64,000 nucleotides of DNA from Roseiarcus sp963835885 (GTDB taxonomy: Bacteria; Pseudomonadota; Alphaproteobacteria; Rhizobiales; Beijerinckiaceae), in contig CAWIHF010000012.1 in assembly GCA_963835885.1 (NCBI GenBank), positions 124,001 through 188,000 of the forward strand. The letters run 5' to 3'. The notes beneath the pieces were generated by a model. It saw nothing but the letters and a program-made list of their open reading frames with translations, was not told where the DNA came from and did not search any database. The translations under genes and the position numbers were made by a program. The first letter of the stretch is position 1, and every line of letters begins with the position of its first letter. Below are positions 8,949 to 17,433 of the stretch, in pieces.

Positions 8949-9830
8949 TCAGAGCCTGGCGTCGAAGGCCGCGTCGGCCAGCCCGCAGACGCCGACGTCG
9001 AAGGCGAACAGCGCGCCGGCGTGGGGCTCGGCGGCGAGCGCCGAAGGGTCGAGGCCCGTCCGGGCGGTCGTCACGTAAAGCCGGTCGAGACCGGCGCCGC
9101 CGAAGGCGCAGCAGGTGACCCGGGACGCCGGCAGAGCCAGCACCCGGTCGACCCGGACGTCGGGCGTGTAGCGGACCACCCGTCCTCCGCCCCATTCGGC
9201 GTTCCACAGGCAGCCGTCGGCGTCGACCGTCGATCCATCCGGAAATCCGGGCCCTTCGACCGTCGCGAAGACGCGCTCGGCGGAAGGAACGCCGCTGTCG
9301 AGGTCGTAGTCGTAGACACGAATTCGCTTCTCCGGCGTGTCGGCGAAATACATGCGGCGTCCGTCAGGCGAAAAGGCGATGGAGTTGGCGATGCGAACGC
9401 CCGACGCCAGCACGCGCGCCCCACGCTCGCCGAAGCTCCAGATCTGTCCAAGCGGGCGCGCGCCGCCGGGGTCCTCGTCCATGGTGCCGAACACGAGCCG
9501 CCCCCGCCGGTCGAGCCGGCCATCGTTGACCCGTGTGGTCGGGCGATCCTGTTCGATCGCCGCGAGCAGCCGGCGGGCTCCACTTTCGAGGTCGAACAGC
9601 TCGACCCCGCCGGCAAAGCCGGCCAGGATCGAGGGTCCGCCAAGGGGAGCGAAACAGGCGAGGCGATCGGGAAGCGACACGGATCGGGTCTGGCCGTTCG
9701 AGGGCTTGTGGGCCCAGAAGCGGCGGCCAAAAATATCGGTCCATTGCACCTCGCCGTGCCCCGGCGACCAGATCACGCCTTCGCCGAGTTCGTTGGCGGC
9801 GTCGACGACGATTTCGCTGTCAAACCGCAT
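8949..9830 (-). CDS. SMP-30/gluconolactonase family protein
   Basis: 293 residues from the ATG at 9830, chosen because AGAGG lies seven bases upstream. Features of the six-bladed beta-propeller lactonase: ELGEGVIWSP (metal-binding Glu), RVNDGRLDRRGRLVFGTM (Asn and Asp region), NSIAFSPDGRRMYFADT, GFPDGSTVDADGCLW. It would hydrolyse a sugar lactone to the aldonic acid, the step between a dehydrogenase and a dehydratase, both of which are encoded just downstream. Cytoplasmic; no signal peptide. Confidence 0.87.
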   Translation of the reverse strand: MRFDSEIVVDAANELGEGVIWSPGHGEVQWTDIFGRRFWAHKPSNGQTRSVSLPDRLACFAPLGGPSILAGFAGGVELFDLESGARRLLAAIEQDRPTTRVNDGRLDRRGRLVFGTMDEDPGGARPLGQIWSFGERGARVLASGVRIANSIAFSPDGRRMYFADTPEKRIRVYDYDLDSGVPSAERVFATVEGPGFPDGSTVDADGCLWNAEWGGGRVVRYTPDVRVDRVLALPASRVTCCAFGGAGLDRLYVTTARTGLDPSALAAEPHAGALFAFDVGVCGLADAAFDARL

Positions 9831-9925
9831 TGAGGACCTCTGCCGCGGCTCCATGCCCACGCCGCCCCTGACGGCGAGAATAGGGAAAGCGACGGAGGCG
9901 GCAAGCTCGAACTCGAAACGCGAGC

Positions 9926-10339
9926 TCAGTCGGCGCCCGCCTTGCCTCTCAGCGCTTTGATCGCCCCTCGGCGGCCCTTTTCGTCCAGCCGGCGCGTGCG
10001 GGAGGCAAGCGTCGGCTTCGTCGGACGGCGCGGCTTCTCCCGCTCCTGCGCCTTTATCAAAAGATCGGCAAGCCGGGCGCGCGCGTCCTCGCGGTTACGC
10101 GGCTGGCTCGCAAATTTCTGCGCAAAGATCACGATGACGCCGTCCTGCGTCAGCCGCGAGCCGGCGAGCTTCATCAAGCGGATGGCGACGTCGTTCGGCA
10201 GGCTGGGCGAATGGCGCGCGTCAAAGCGCAATTCGACCGCGCTCGCGACCTTGTTGACGTTCTGCCCGCCGGGGCCCGAGGAACGCACGAAGGATTCGAC
10301 GATCTCGCTCTCGTCAATGAGGAGGTCGCCGACTTGCAT
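9926..10339 (-). CDS. arfB: Peptidyl-tRNA hydrolase ArfB (stalled-ribosome rescue)
   Basis: 137 residues from the ATG at 10339. The N-terminal catalytic domain has the release-factor GGQ loop (RSSGPGGQNVNKVASAVELR, GGQ at 24-26). The C-terminal tail is Arg/Lys-rich (KPRRPTKPTLASRTRRLDEKGRR), which in ArfB/YaeJ inserts in the empty mRNA channel. Length matches the family. It releases nascent peptides from non-stop ribosomes. A decayed partial copy lies at about 11870-12017. Confidence 0.93.
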   Translation of the reverse strand: MQVGDLLIDESEIVESFVRSSGPGGQNVNKVASAVELRFDARHSPSLPNDVAIRLMKLAGSRLTQDGVIVIFAQKFASQPRNREDARARLADLLIKAQEREKPRRPTKPTLASRTRRLDEKGRRGAIKALRGKAGAD

Positions 10340-10746
10340 GGATCAAACGGCGCGCCAGGCGACCACGGCAAGAACGCGCCCAACGGTTGGCCGAGCCTGC
10401 GCAAGGAGTTTCGCAAGCCCTCGCGCCTCGCGCATGACGCGCTCATGGCCAAACGCGCTATTGTTCTTGAACGCGCTCAAGGCGAAAAGCATCAATGTTA
10501 GGCTCGACGATCTGATTGACCTCCCGAAAAGAGCATCGCTGACTCTCCGAGGACGCCCTGCGCCACCTTTGGGGCCAGCTTCTCGCCATGATCGAAGCAG
10601 CGCACGCCCGACTTGCGGCAGCTCGTATTTTGCGTAGAGCCGCAGCCGTGCGCGAGCTTCTCGGCGGCGGGCTCTCCTTCGGAGCTGCTTCCCTTGAATC
10701 ACACATGATTCCGACGATTCGATATATTCCCGGACGGGCTTTGAGT
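10340..10746. other. Gene-free interval upstream of arfB
   Basis: About 400 bases. Open frames exist on the minus strand but none is recognisable or has a ribosome site; I see no RNA gene or repeat here. Confidence 0.4.
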
Positions 10747-11766
10747 TTAGGGGCATTTGAACTGGTCGCTAAGGTAAGGCCCCACGTTGTTATCATTAAT
10801 CGCTTGCAGGAGGTCCTTCACGGCCTGAAGGTGCTTCTGCCGCAGGGCGGCGAGTTCGAATAGGAGCGAAGGCGAAGGATTAAAGAGATTTGAAAGATAG
10901 CCCTGGCCGCTGGGAGAAGTAGTCCAATTGTTTCCGGGAAAGGCGGCGCCCGCTGTGGCGGTTGTTGGCGTCCCGTTGTTGCCAAGCGGGGAATACGTCG
11001 TACCCGGAGTCGTAACCACCGCCTCGTAGATGCCGCTAGTGAACCTTTTTGTGGAGACGTTGCCTATCAAAAATAACATGGAGTTGCTCAGACCAAAATC
11101 TTTAAGGGCAATCTGGGTGAAGCCAGCGTTTGCTCCGCTCCAGAGCTTCGGATCTATTGTGCCCAGGTAATTGAAGAATTTCTGAGCATCTTCACCGGTC
11201 AGATATCCTTGAAATGTTACAATCGCATAGGCGAGAGGAGACGTATGAGGGTTGCTCGGGTCGTAGGAGAGGCCGAACTGAGCGGTTCCTCCCTGGTTCA
11301 GCGCATAGCCAAGGGCATTGTCGAGCACGAAGATATCCGCCGCGCTCGCTGCAAGAGGCCCCGAATCCTCGATCCTGAATACATAGGAGGGGTCGGTGAC
11401 GCCTTGGAATCCTCCGGCTGCGACACCATAACGCGTGTTGCGGGGAGCGATCGTGCTGATTGCCTTATTGTCTGAAAGCGTGACGATCACGTTCTGAACG
11501 ATGCCGCAGTCATTGAGAAGGCGCTGGCTCCACACTGCCCGGGTTGAATAGGAAGGGCCCTCAATCTTGGCGAGATCCGCCTTCCCCACAATTTGCACGC
11601 TTGGAATCGGTTCTGCCGAGATATAGGTTTGGGCGGACACAGGGCGAGCCGCCAGCGTCGCACATATCAGGACGATCCAAGCGAGGACAGGAACCGTGCT
11701 TCTATTCTTAGCGCGGCTGCGATGTACGTGGCGACTTATCGGAAGTTTCCTTGCGTGCGCAAGCAT
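10747..11766 (-). CDS. Secreted protein of unknown function
   Basis: 339 residues from the ATG at 11766. A long basic n-region (KLPISRHVHRSRAKNRS) precedes a hydrophobic core (VLAWIVLICATLAA) and an Ala-x-Ala-like cleavage at PVSAQ. The mature part is rich in Ser, Thr, Asn, Gly and aromatic residues (GYALNQGGTAQFGLSYD, TTPGTTYSPLGNNGTPTTAT), typical of exported proteins. The C-terminal 45 residues form a probable helix (LLFELAALRQKHLQAVKDLL). Two cysteines are visible (NDCG, FKCP), which could form a disulfide. Base composition is visibly lower in GC than the neighbours, suggesting acquisition. It lies between arfB and a degenerate arfB copy. I do not recognise the family. Confidence 0.72.
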   Translation of the reverse strand: MLAHARKLPISRHVHRSRAKNRSTVPVLAWIVLICATLAARPVSAQTYISAEPIPSVQIVGKADLAKIEGPSYSTRAVWSQRLLNDCGIVQNVIVTLSDNKAISTIAPRNTRYGVAAGGFQGVTDPSYVFRIEDSGPLAASAADIFVLDNALGYALNQGGTAQFGLSYDPSNPHTSPLAYAIVTFQGYLTGEDAQKFFNYLGTIDPKLWSGANAGFTQIALKDFGLSNSMLFLIGNVSTKRFTSGIYEAVVTTPGTTYSPLGNNGTPTTATAGAAFPGNNWTTSPSGQGYLSNLFNPSPSLLFELAALRQKHLQAVKDLLQAINDNNVGPYLSDQFKCP

Positions 11767-11870
11767 TTATTTGCATCAGGGGTTTGCGGATCGAAGCAAG
11801 TTGTATTATCCGACATTCACACCCCAACCACATTTTTAACACCTTTCCGCCAATTCCAGCAACCCCGAAC

Positions 11871-12017
11871 CCGTCAGCGCGGGACGGGCTCCGGCGCTGC
11901 TCGAAGCGCAATTCGTCCGTGCTCGCGACCTTGTTGACGTTCCGTCCGCCGGGGCCAGAGGCACGGACAAAGGTGTGGACGATCTCGCTTTTCAATGAGG
12001 AGATCGCCGACTTTCAT
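11871..12017 (-). pseudogene. Decayed N-terminal fragment of a second arfB
   Basis: Starts with the same MKVGDLLIE opening as arfB (ATG at 12017) and continues as VRASGPGGRNVNKVAS in another frame. Relative to the intact gene about two bases are missing near codon 10, the catalytic GGQ has become GGR, and homology stops after about 45 codons. DNA identity to 10210-10339 is high in this stretch. This is a non-functional duplicate remnant. Confidence 0.75.
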
Positions 12018-12036
12018 CACTCAGGCACTCGATGCC

Positions 12037-12127
12037 TGTCATTGCGAGCGAAGCGAAGCAATCCAGCCTGGGCGCCGCGACCCTGCGATCTCCGGATTGC
12101 TTCGTCGCTTCGCTTCTCGCAACGACG
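12037..12127. repeat. Dispersed inverted repeat (TCATTGCGAGCGAAGCGAAG type)
   Basis: An imperfect palindrome: TGTCATTGCGAGCGAAGCGA followed by AGCAATCC on the left, and GGATTGC...GCTTCGCTTCTCGCAACGAC on the right. This intergenic unit is common in Bradyrhizobium and relatives. It lies just past the leuC stop codon and could fold into a long hairpin that ends or protects the leuC transcript. Confidence 0.8.
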
Positions 12128-12152
12128 GATCGCCTGCCTCATAGGCGACGGC

Positions 12153-13556
12153 TTACCGCCACTCCCTAACGTCGACGAACCGGCCGGCGACCGCAGCGGC
12201 GGCGGCCATGGCGGGCGATACGAGATGGGTGCGGCCCTTGTAGCCCTGGCGGCCCTCGAAATTGCGGTTCGAGGTCGAGGCGCAGCGCTCGCCCGGTTCA
12301 AGCTTGTCCGGATTCATCCCCAGGCACATCGAGCAGCCGGGCTCGCGCCATTCGAAGCCTGCGGCGAGAAAAATCCTGTCGAGCCCTTCCGCCTCGGCCT
12401 GCGCCTTGATCAGCCCCGATCCCGGCACGACCATCGCGTTGACGCGCTCGTTCACCTTGCGGCCCTGGGCAATCTTGGCCGCGGCGCGCAGGTCCTCAAT
12501 GCGCCCGTTGGTGCAGGAGCCGATGAATACGCGGTCGATCGCAATGTCGGTGATCTTCTCCCCGCCCTCGAGGCCCATATAGTCCAGCGCGCGCTGGATC
12601 GAGGCGCGCTTCTGCTCGGTCGGGGCGTCGGAGACCCGCGGTACAACCCCGAGAACCGAGGCGACGTCCTGCGGGCTTGTGCCCCAGGTGACGATCGGCG
12701 GCAGCTCCGCGGCGTCGAGCCTGACCTCGGCGTCGAAATGCGCCCCTTCGTCGGTGTGCAGGGTCTCCCAATAGGCGCGCGCCCGATCCCATAAGGATCC
12801 CTTCGGCGACTTCGGCCGGTCCTTGAGATACTCGTAGGTTTTCTCGTCGGGCGCGATCATGCCGGCGCGCGCGCCGCCTTCGATCGACATGTTGCACACC
12901 GTCATGCGGCCTTCCATCGTGAGCGCTTCGATCGCCGAGCCGCAATATTCGATGACATGGCCGGTGCCCCCCGCCGTGCCGATTTCGCCGATGATCGAGA
13001 GAATGATGTCCTTGGCGGTGACGCCCTCGGGCAGCGCGCCCTCAACCCTGACCCGCATGTTCTTGGCCTTGGTCTGGATCAGCGTCTGGGTCGCCAGCAC
13101 ATGCTCGACTTCGGACGTGCCGATGCCGTGGGCCAGCGCGCCGAAGGCGCCGTGGGTCGAGGTGTGGCTGTCGCCGCAGACGATGGTCGTGCCGGGTAAG
13201 GTGAAGCCCTGCTCCGGCCCGATGATGTGCACGATCCCCTGCCGCCGGTCGAACTCGTGGTAATATTCGATGCCGAACTCGCGCGCGTTTTCCGCCAGCG
13301 TCTCGACCTGCTGCCGGCTCTCGGGATCGGCGATGCCCTTGCTGCGGTCGGTCGTCTGGATGTTGTGGTCGACGACGGCCAGCGTCTTTTCCGGCGCCCG
13401 CACCCGGCGACCCGTAATGCGCAGACCTTCGAAGGCCTGCGGGCTGGTCACCTCGTGGACGAGGTGGCGGTCGATGTAGATGAGGCTCGAGCCGCCCGAC
13501 GTCTCGATGACATGGTCGTCCCAAATCTTGTCATACAACGTACGCGGCTTGGCCAT
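12153..13556 (-). CDS. leuC: 3-isopropylmalate dehydratase large subunit
   Basis: 467 residues from the ATG at 13556, full length. The aconitase-family signature is complete: YIDRHLVHEVTSPQAF, VCGDSHTSTHGAFGALAHGIG, FIGSCTNGRIEDLR (first [4Fe-4S] Cys) and EPGCSMCLGMN (the other two Cys). With LeuD it isomerises 2- to 3-isopropylmalate in leucine synthesis. leuD is not adjacent downstream; a dispersed repeat and then the arfB remnant follow. Divergent from the kor operon. Confidence 0.96.
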   Translation of the reverse strand: MAKPRTLYDKIWDDHVIETSGGSSLIYIDRHLVHEVTSPQAFEGLRITGRRVRAPEKTLAVVDHNIQTTDRSKGIADPESRQQVETLAENAREFGIEYYHEFDRRQGIVHIIGPEQGFTLPGTTIVCGDSHTSTHGAFGALAHGIGTSEVEHVLATQTLIQTKAKNMRVRVEGALPEGVTAKDIILSIIGEIGTAGGTGHVIEYCGSAIEALTMEGRMTVCNMSIEGGARAGMIAPDEKTYEYLKDRPKSPKGSLWDRARAYWETLHTDEGAHFDAEVRLDAAELPPIVTWGTSPQDVASVLGVVPRVSDAPTEQKRASIQRALDYMGLEGGEKITDIAIDRVFIGSCTNGRIEDLRAAAKIAQGRKVNERVNAMVVPGSGLIKAQAEAEGLDRIFLAAGFEWREPGCSMCLGMNPDKLEPGERCASTSNRNFEGRQGYKGRTHLVSPAMAAAAAVAGRFVDVREWR

Positions 13557-13791
13557 AATCGTCTCCAGCGCCCCGATCGGCGCGAATGCAAGGGAGTGGC
13601 GGGCTATCTATGCCGAACGGGGCGAAGAAGGAAGGGCGGACAAGGCCCGATTCCGTCATTCGCCCGACGGGTTCGCGCTCAAGCGGCGCCAAACGGGCGT
13701 GAAAATAAACCAAGTCACGCGCTTGTGTCGATTTTAGATGCAGTTTTTGAACATTCTTGCGCCAAGCGGTGTTAAGAAGTGGCCTAAACAG

Positions 13792-13817
13792 CTCCCGCCT
13801 GGGGGGAGGCGGGGAGG
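13792..13817 (+). promoter_or_regulatory. Hairpin overlapping the kor operon ribosome-binding site
   Basis: CTCCCGCCT (13792-13800) can pair with AGGCGGG(G)AG (13807-13816) across a G-rich loop. The 3' arm contains the GGGGAGG Shine-Dalgarno sequence for the first kor gene. The structure could sequester the ribosome site; this is inferred from sequence only. Confidence 0.35.
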
Positions 13818-13827
13818 ACAATGAGAA

Positions 13828-15619
13828 GTGCAAGCGACCGATATCGCCAATCCCGACTATTTCCATAAGGTTGTCGACTGCCAGTGGGCCTGCCCGGCTC
13901 ACACGCCCGTCCCGGAATATATTCGCCGGATCGCGCAGGGCGACCACAACGGCGCCTATCTGATCAACTGGAAGTCGAACGTCTTTCCGGGCATCTTGGG
14001 CCGCACCTGCGACCGGCCGTGCGAGCCCGCCTGCCGGCGGGGGCGACTGGAGGAGCAACCGGTCGCCATCTGCCGGCTGAAGCGGGTCGCCGCCGACCGG
14101 AAGCAAAACATCGAAGCTCTTCTGCCGAAGGCGCCGGCGACGCGCAACGGCAAGCGAATCGCGTGTGTCGGAGCGGGGCCGGCGTCGCTGACGGTCGCCC
14201 GCGACCTGGCGGCGATCGGCTATGACGTTGTCGTGTTCGATTCTCGATTCGCGCGCCGGCGGCATGATGCGCAGCCAGATTCCAAAATTCCGCCTGCCCG
14301 ACGAGGTGATCGACGAGGAGGTCGGCTATGCGCTGTCGACCGGCGGCCGGTTCGTCGCCGGGCGACGCATCAACAGCCTCAAGACGCTGCTCGGCGAGGG
14401 CTACGACGCGATCTTCGTCGGTTGCGGCGCGCCGCACGGTCGCGACCTCGACATCCCCGGCCGGGGCGAAGCCTCGAACAACGTCCGGGTCGGGATCGAA
14501 TGGCTGGCCAGCGTGTTCTTCGGGCACACCCACTCGATCGGAAAGCGGGTCGTTGTCTTGGGCGGCGGCAACACGGCGATGGATTGCTGCCGGAGCGCGC
14601 GCCGCCTCGGCGGCGTCGATGTCAAGGTCGTGGTGCGCTCAGGTTACGCCGAGATGAAGGCCTCGCCCTGGGAGAAGGAGGACGCCACCCACGAGGGCGT
14701 CGAAATCCTCAATTTCCACGTCCCGAAGGCCTTCACGCACGACCAAGGCCGTCTGACCGGCGTCGTATTCGAGAAGGTGAAGGCGGAGAAGGACAAGCGC
14801 GGCCGGCGCCAGCTCACCCCAACCGGCGAACCCGACGTTCATATCGCCTGCGATGACGTGTTGATCGCCGTCGGCCAGGAGAACGCCTTTCCCTGGATCG
14901 AGACCGACCTCGGAATCGCCTTCGACCGCGGCGGAATGCCAACGGTCGATCCGGTCACCTTTCAGTCGAGCCTGCCCCACGTCTTTTTCGGCGGCGACGC
15001 GGCCTTCGGCCCGAAGAACATCATCACGGCGGTCGCGCACGGCCACGACGCGGCGATCTCGATCGACGCCTATTGCCGGGGCGCCGACCCGCGCCTCCGC
15101 CCGCCGCCGACGGTCAATCTGGTCAGCCAGAAGATGGGGATCAGCGACTGGTCCTACGACAGCGCGATCACGCTCGACCGCCGGTTCGCCGTGCCGCAGG
15201 TCGAACGCGCCGCGGCGCTCAGGAACCTGCGCACCGAGGTCGAACTCGGCTTCACCGACGAGCAGGCGCTTGGCGAAGCAGGCCGCTGCCTCAACTGCGA
15301 CGTCCAGACCGTCTTCTCGGCGCCTGCCTGCATCGAGTGCGACGCCTGCGTCGACATCTGTCCGATCGACTGCATCTCCTTCGTGCCCAACGCGCCCGAA
15401 GAGGAGTTGCGCCAATCGCTCAACGTACCGGCGATCAATCTCGAGCAGGCGATTTTCGTCTCGGAGCCGGTCAAGAGCCTGCGCATCCTGGCGAAGGACG
15501 AGGATCTGTGCCTGCATTGCGGACTGTGCGCCGTCCGCTGTCCAACCGGCGCGTGGGACATGCAGAAGTTTATCCTTGAAATGGCGCAAGCGGGGCGGGC
15601 ATGCCAATCCAGGCCATAA
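13828..15619 (+). CDS. FAD/NAD(P) and iron-sulfur subunit (KorC-like) of a 2-oxoacid oxidoreductase (one frame break)
   Basis: Starts at a GTG at 13828 (an ATG at 13821 has a better-placed GGAGG but is in another frame and soon stops). The N-terminus is a GltD-like Fe-S domain with Cys pairs (CQWACPAH, GRTCDRPCEPACRRG), then FAD- and NAD(P)-binding motifs (RIACVGAGPASLTVA, VVVLGGGNTAMDC, FFGGDAAFG), and a C-terminal pair of ferredoxin clusters (CIECDACVDICPIDC, CLHCGLCAVRCPTG). A net +1 frame change lies at about 14243-14250. In Azoarcus evansii a comparable FAD subunit, KorC, links 2-oxoglutarate:ferredoxin oxidoreductase to NADP. It overlaps the next gene by 19 bases. Confidence 0.82.
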
Positions 15620-17433
15620 ACGATTTCGTCATTCGCTTCGCCAACGTCAACGGCTCCGGCTCGGCGAGCGCCAATCTCCTGTTCGCCCGGTCGATCCTGC
15701 GCATGGGCGTGCCGATCGCGCCGCGCAACATCTTCCCGTCCAATATCCAGGGCCTGCCAACCTGGTACGAGGTTCGGGTCAGCGAGCAAGGCTGGCTCGG
15801 CGCGCGCGGCGGCGCCGACATGCTGATCGCGATGAACCCGCAGACTTTCGCTCAGGACATCGCCGCCCTCGACTCCGGCGGCTACCTCTTCTACGATTCG
15901 ACTCGCCCGCTGCCGCCCGCGGTGTCGCGTGACGACATCGTGACGCTCGGCATGCCGCTCACCGAAATCTGCACCGCGCAATACCGCGACCCGCGGCAGC
16001 GCCAGCTGTTCCGCAACATCATCTATGTCGGCGCCCTCGCCGCGCTCCTCGACATCGACCTCGCCGTCATGGAGAAGCTCGCCGCCGAGCAGTTCAAGGG
16101 CAAGGAGAAGCTGATCGAGGCCAACCAGCGGGCTCTCCGCCTCGGCCACGAGGAGGCGAGATCGCGCTTCGCCTGCCCGCTCGGCATTCGCGTTCGCCGC
16201 AGCAGCGCGGTTGGCGACCGCATCCTCGTCGAAGGCAATTACGCCGCCGCGCTCGGCGCGGTCTACGGCGGAGCGACGGTCTGCGCTTGGTATCCGATCA
16301 CGCCGTCCACCTCGGTCGCCGAGGCGTTCGAGCGCCTCTGCGCGCGCTTCCGCATCGACGCATCGGGGAAGAAGAACTACGCCATCCTCCAGGCCGAGGA
16401 CGAGATCGCGGCGATCGGCATGGTTGTCGGCGCCGGCTGGAACGGCGCGCGCGCCTTCACCGCCACCTCCGGGCCCGGCATCTCGCTGATGCAGGAGTTT
16501 TTCGGCCTCGCCTATTTCGCCGAGGTTCCGGTCGTGGTGTTCGACGTCCAGCGCGGCGGGCCCTCGACCGGCATGCCGACGCGGACCCAGCAGTCGGATC
16601 TCCTGTCCTGCGCATTCGCCTCGCACGGCGACACCAAGCACGTACTGCTCATTCCCGACGACCCGAACGAGGCTTTCGAATTCGCCGCGCGCGCGTTCGA
16701 TCTCGCCGAGCGGCTGCAAACGGTCGTCTTCGTCATGCTCGACCTGGACATCGGCATGAATTCGCATCTCTGCGCGCCGTTCAAATGGGATGACGCCAAG
16801 ACCTACGACCGCGGCAAGGTGCTCTCGTTCGAGGAACTGGAAAAAGCGCCGAACTTCGGGCGCTACGACGACGTCGACGGCGACGGAATTCCTTATCGGA
16901 CGCTGCCCGGCGGGCATCCGACGCGCGGCGCCTATTTCACCCGCGGCACCAGCCGCGATCGGTTTGCGCGCTACACCGAGGAAGGCCTGCCCTACATCGA
17001 CAACATGGAGCGGCTGGAGCACAAATTCGAGACCGCGCGCGGCCTGCTGCCGCGGCCGATCCTCAAGCGGGCGGCGAAGCCGACACGAATCGGCGTTCTG
17101 TATTATGGATCGACCGCCGCGCCGATGGACGAAGCCCAGCAGACGCTGGCGGACGAGGGTCTTCATGTCGACACCCTGCGCATCCGCGCGTTTCCGCTCC
17201 CGCGCGAAGTCGCCGATTTCATCGACAGCCATGATCGGATCTTCGTGGTCGAGCAGAATCGCGACGCACAGATGCGCACGCTCATTTCGACCGATCTCGG
17301 CGTCGCGACGGACCGCTGGACGCCTGTCCTCCACTTCAACGGCATGCCGACCTCCGCCCGCTTCATTCATCGCGAAATCGCCGCGTCCTTGCGCAAGCCG
17401 GTCGCCCAACAACTTCTCGAGGCCCTCAAGTGA
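15601..17433 (+). CDS. korA: 2-oxoacid:acceptor oxidoreductase subunit alpha
   Basis: 610 residues. The N-terminal gamma-type domain (residues about 1-190: FANVNGSGSASANLLFARSI, YEVRVSEQGWLGARGG) is fused to the pyruvate:ferredoxin oxidoreductase alpha domain (from about 205: YGGATVCAWYPITPSTSVAE, FTATSGPGISLMQEF, RGGPSTGMPTRTQQSDL). Together with the beta subunit it oxidatively decarboxylates a 2-oxoacid, most likely 2-oxoglutarate, to an acyl-CoA, or runs in reverse. It overlaps its neighbours on both sides, so it is in a tight operon. The choice of 2-oxoglutarate over pyruvate is inferred from the fused architecture. Confidence 0.9.
   Translation: MPIQAINDFVIRFANVNGSGSASANLLFARSILRMGVPIAPRNIFPSNIQGLPTWYEVRVSEQGWLGARGGADMLIAMNPQTFAQDIAALDSGGYLFYDSTRPLPPAVSRDDIVTLGMPLTEICTAQYRDPRQRQLFRNIIYVGALAALLDIDLAVMEKLAAEQFKGKEKLIEANQRALRLGHEEARSRFACPLGIRVRRSSAVGDRILVEGNYAAALGAVYGGATVCAWYPITPSTSVAEAFERLCARFRIDASGKKNYAILQAEDEIAAIGMVVGAGWNGARAFTATSGPGISLMQEFFGLAYFAEVPVVVFDVQRGGPSTGMPTRTQQSDLLSCAFASHGDTKHVLLIPDDPNEAFEFAARAFDLAERLQTVVFVMLDLDIGMNSHLCAPFKWDDAKTYDRGKVLSFEELEKAPNFGRYDDVDGDGIPYRTLPGGHPTRGAYFTRGTSRDRFARYTEEGLPYIDNMERLEHKFETARGLLPRPILKRAAKPTRIGVLYYGSTAAPMDEAQQTLADEGLHVDTLRIRAFPLPREVADFIDSHDRIFVVEQNRDAQMRTLISTDLGVATDRWTPVLHFNGMPTSARFIHREIAASLRKPVAQQLLEALK

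Noticed and set aside
10343..10756. 137-codon minus-strand frame between arfB and the secreted protein
   Set aside because: Arg-rich translation without motif, no ribosome site; treated as non-coding.
12037..12127. Repeated palindromic DNA considered as part of a CRISPR array
   Set aside because: A single imperfect inverted unit without regularly spaced copies or spacers; no cas genes anywhere in the window.
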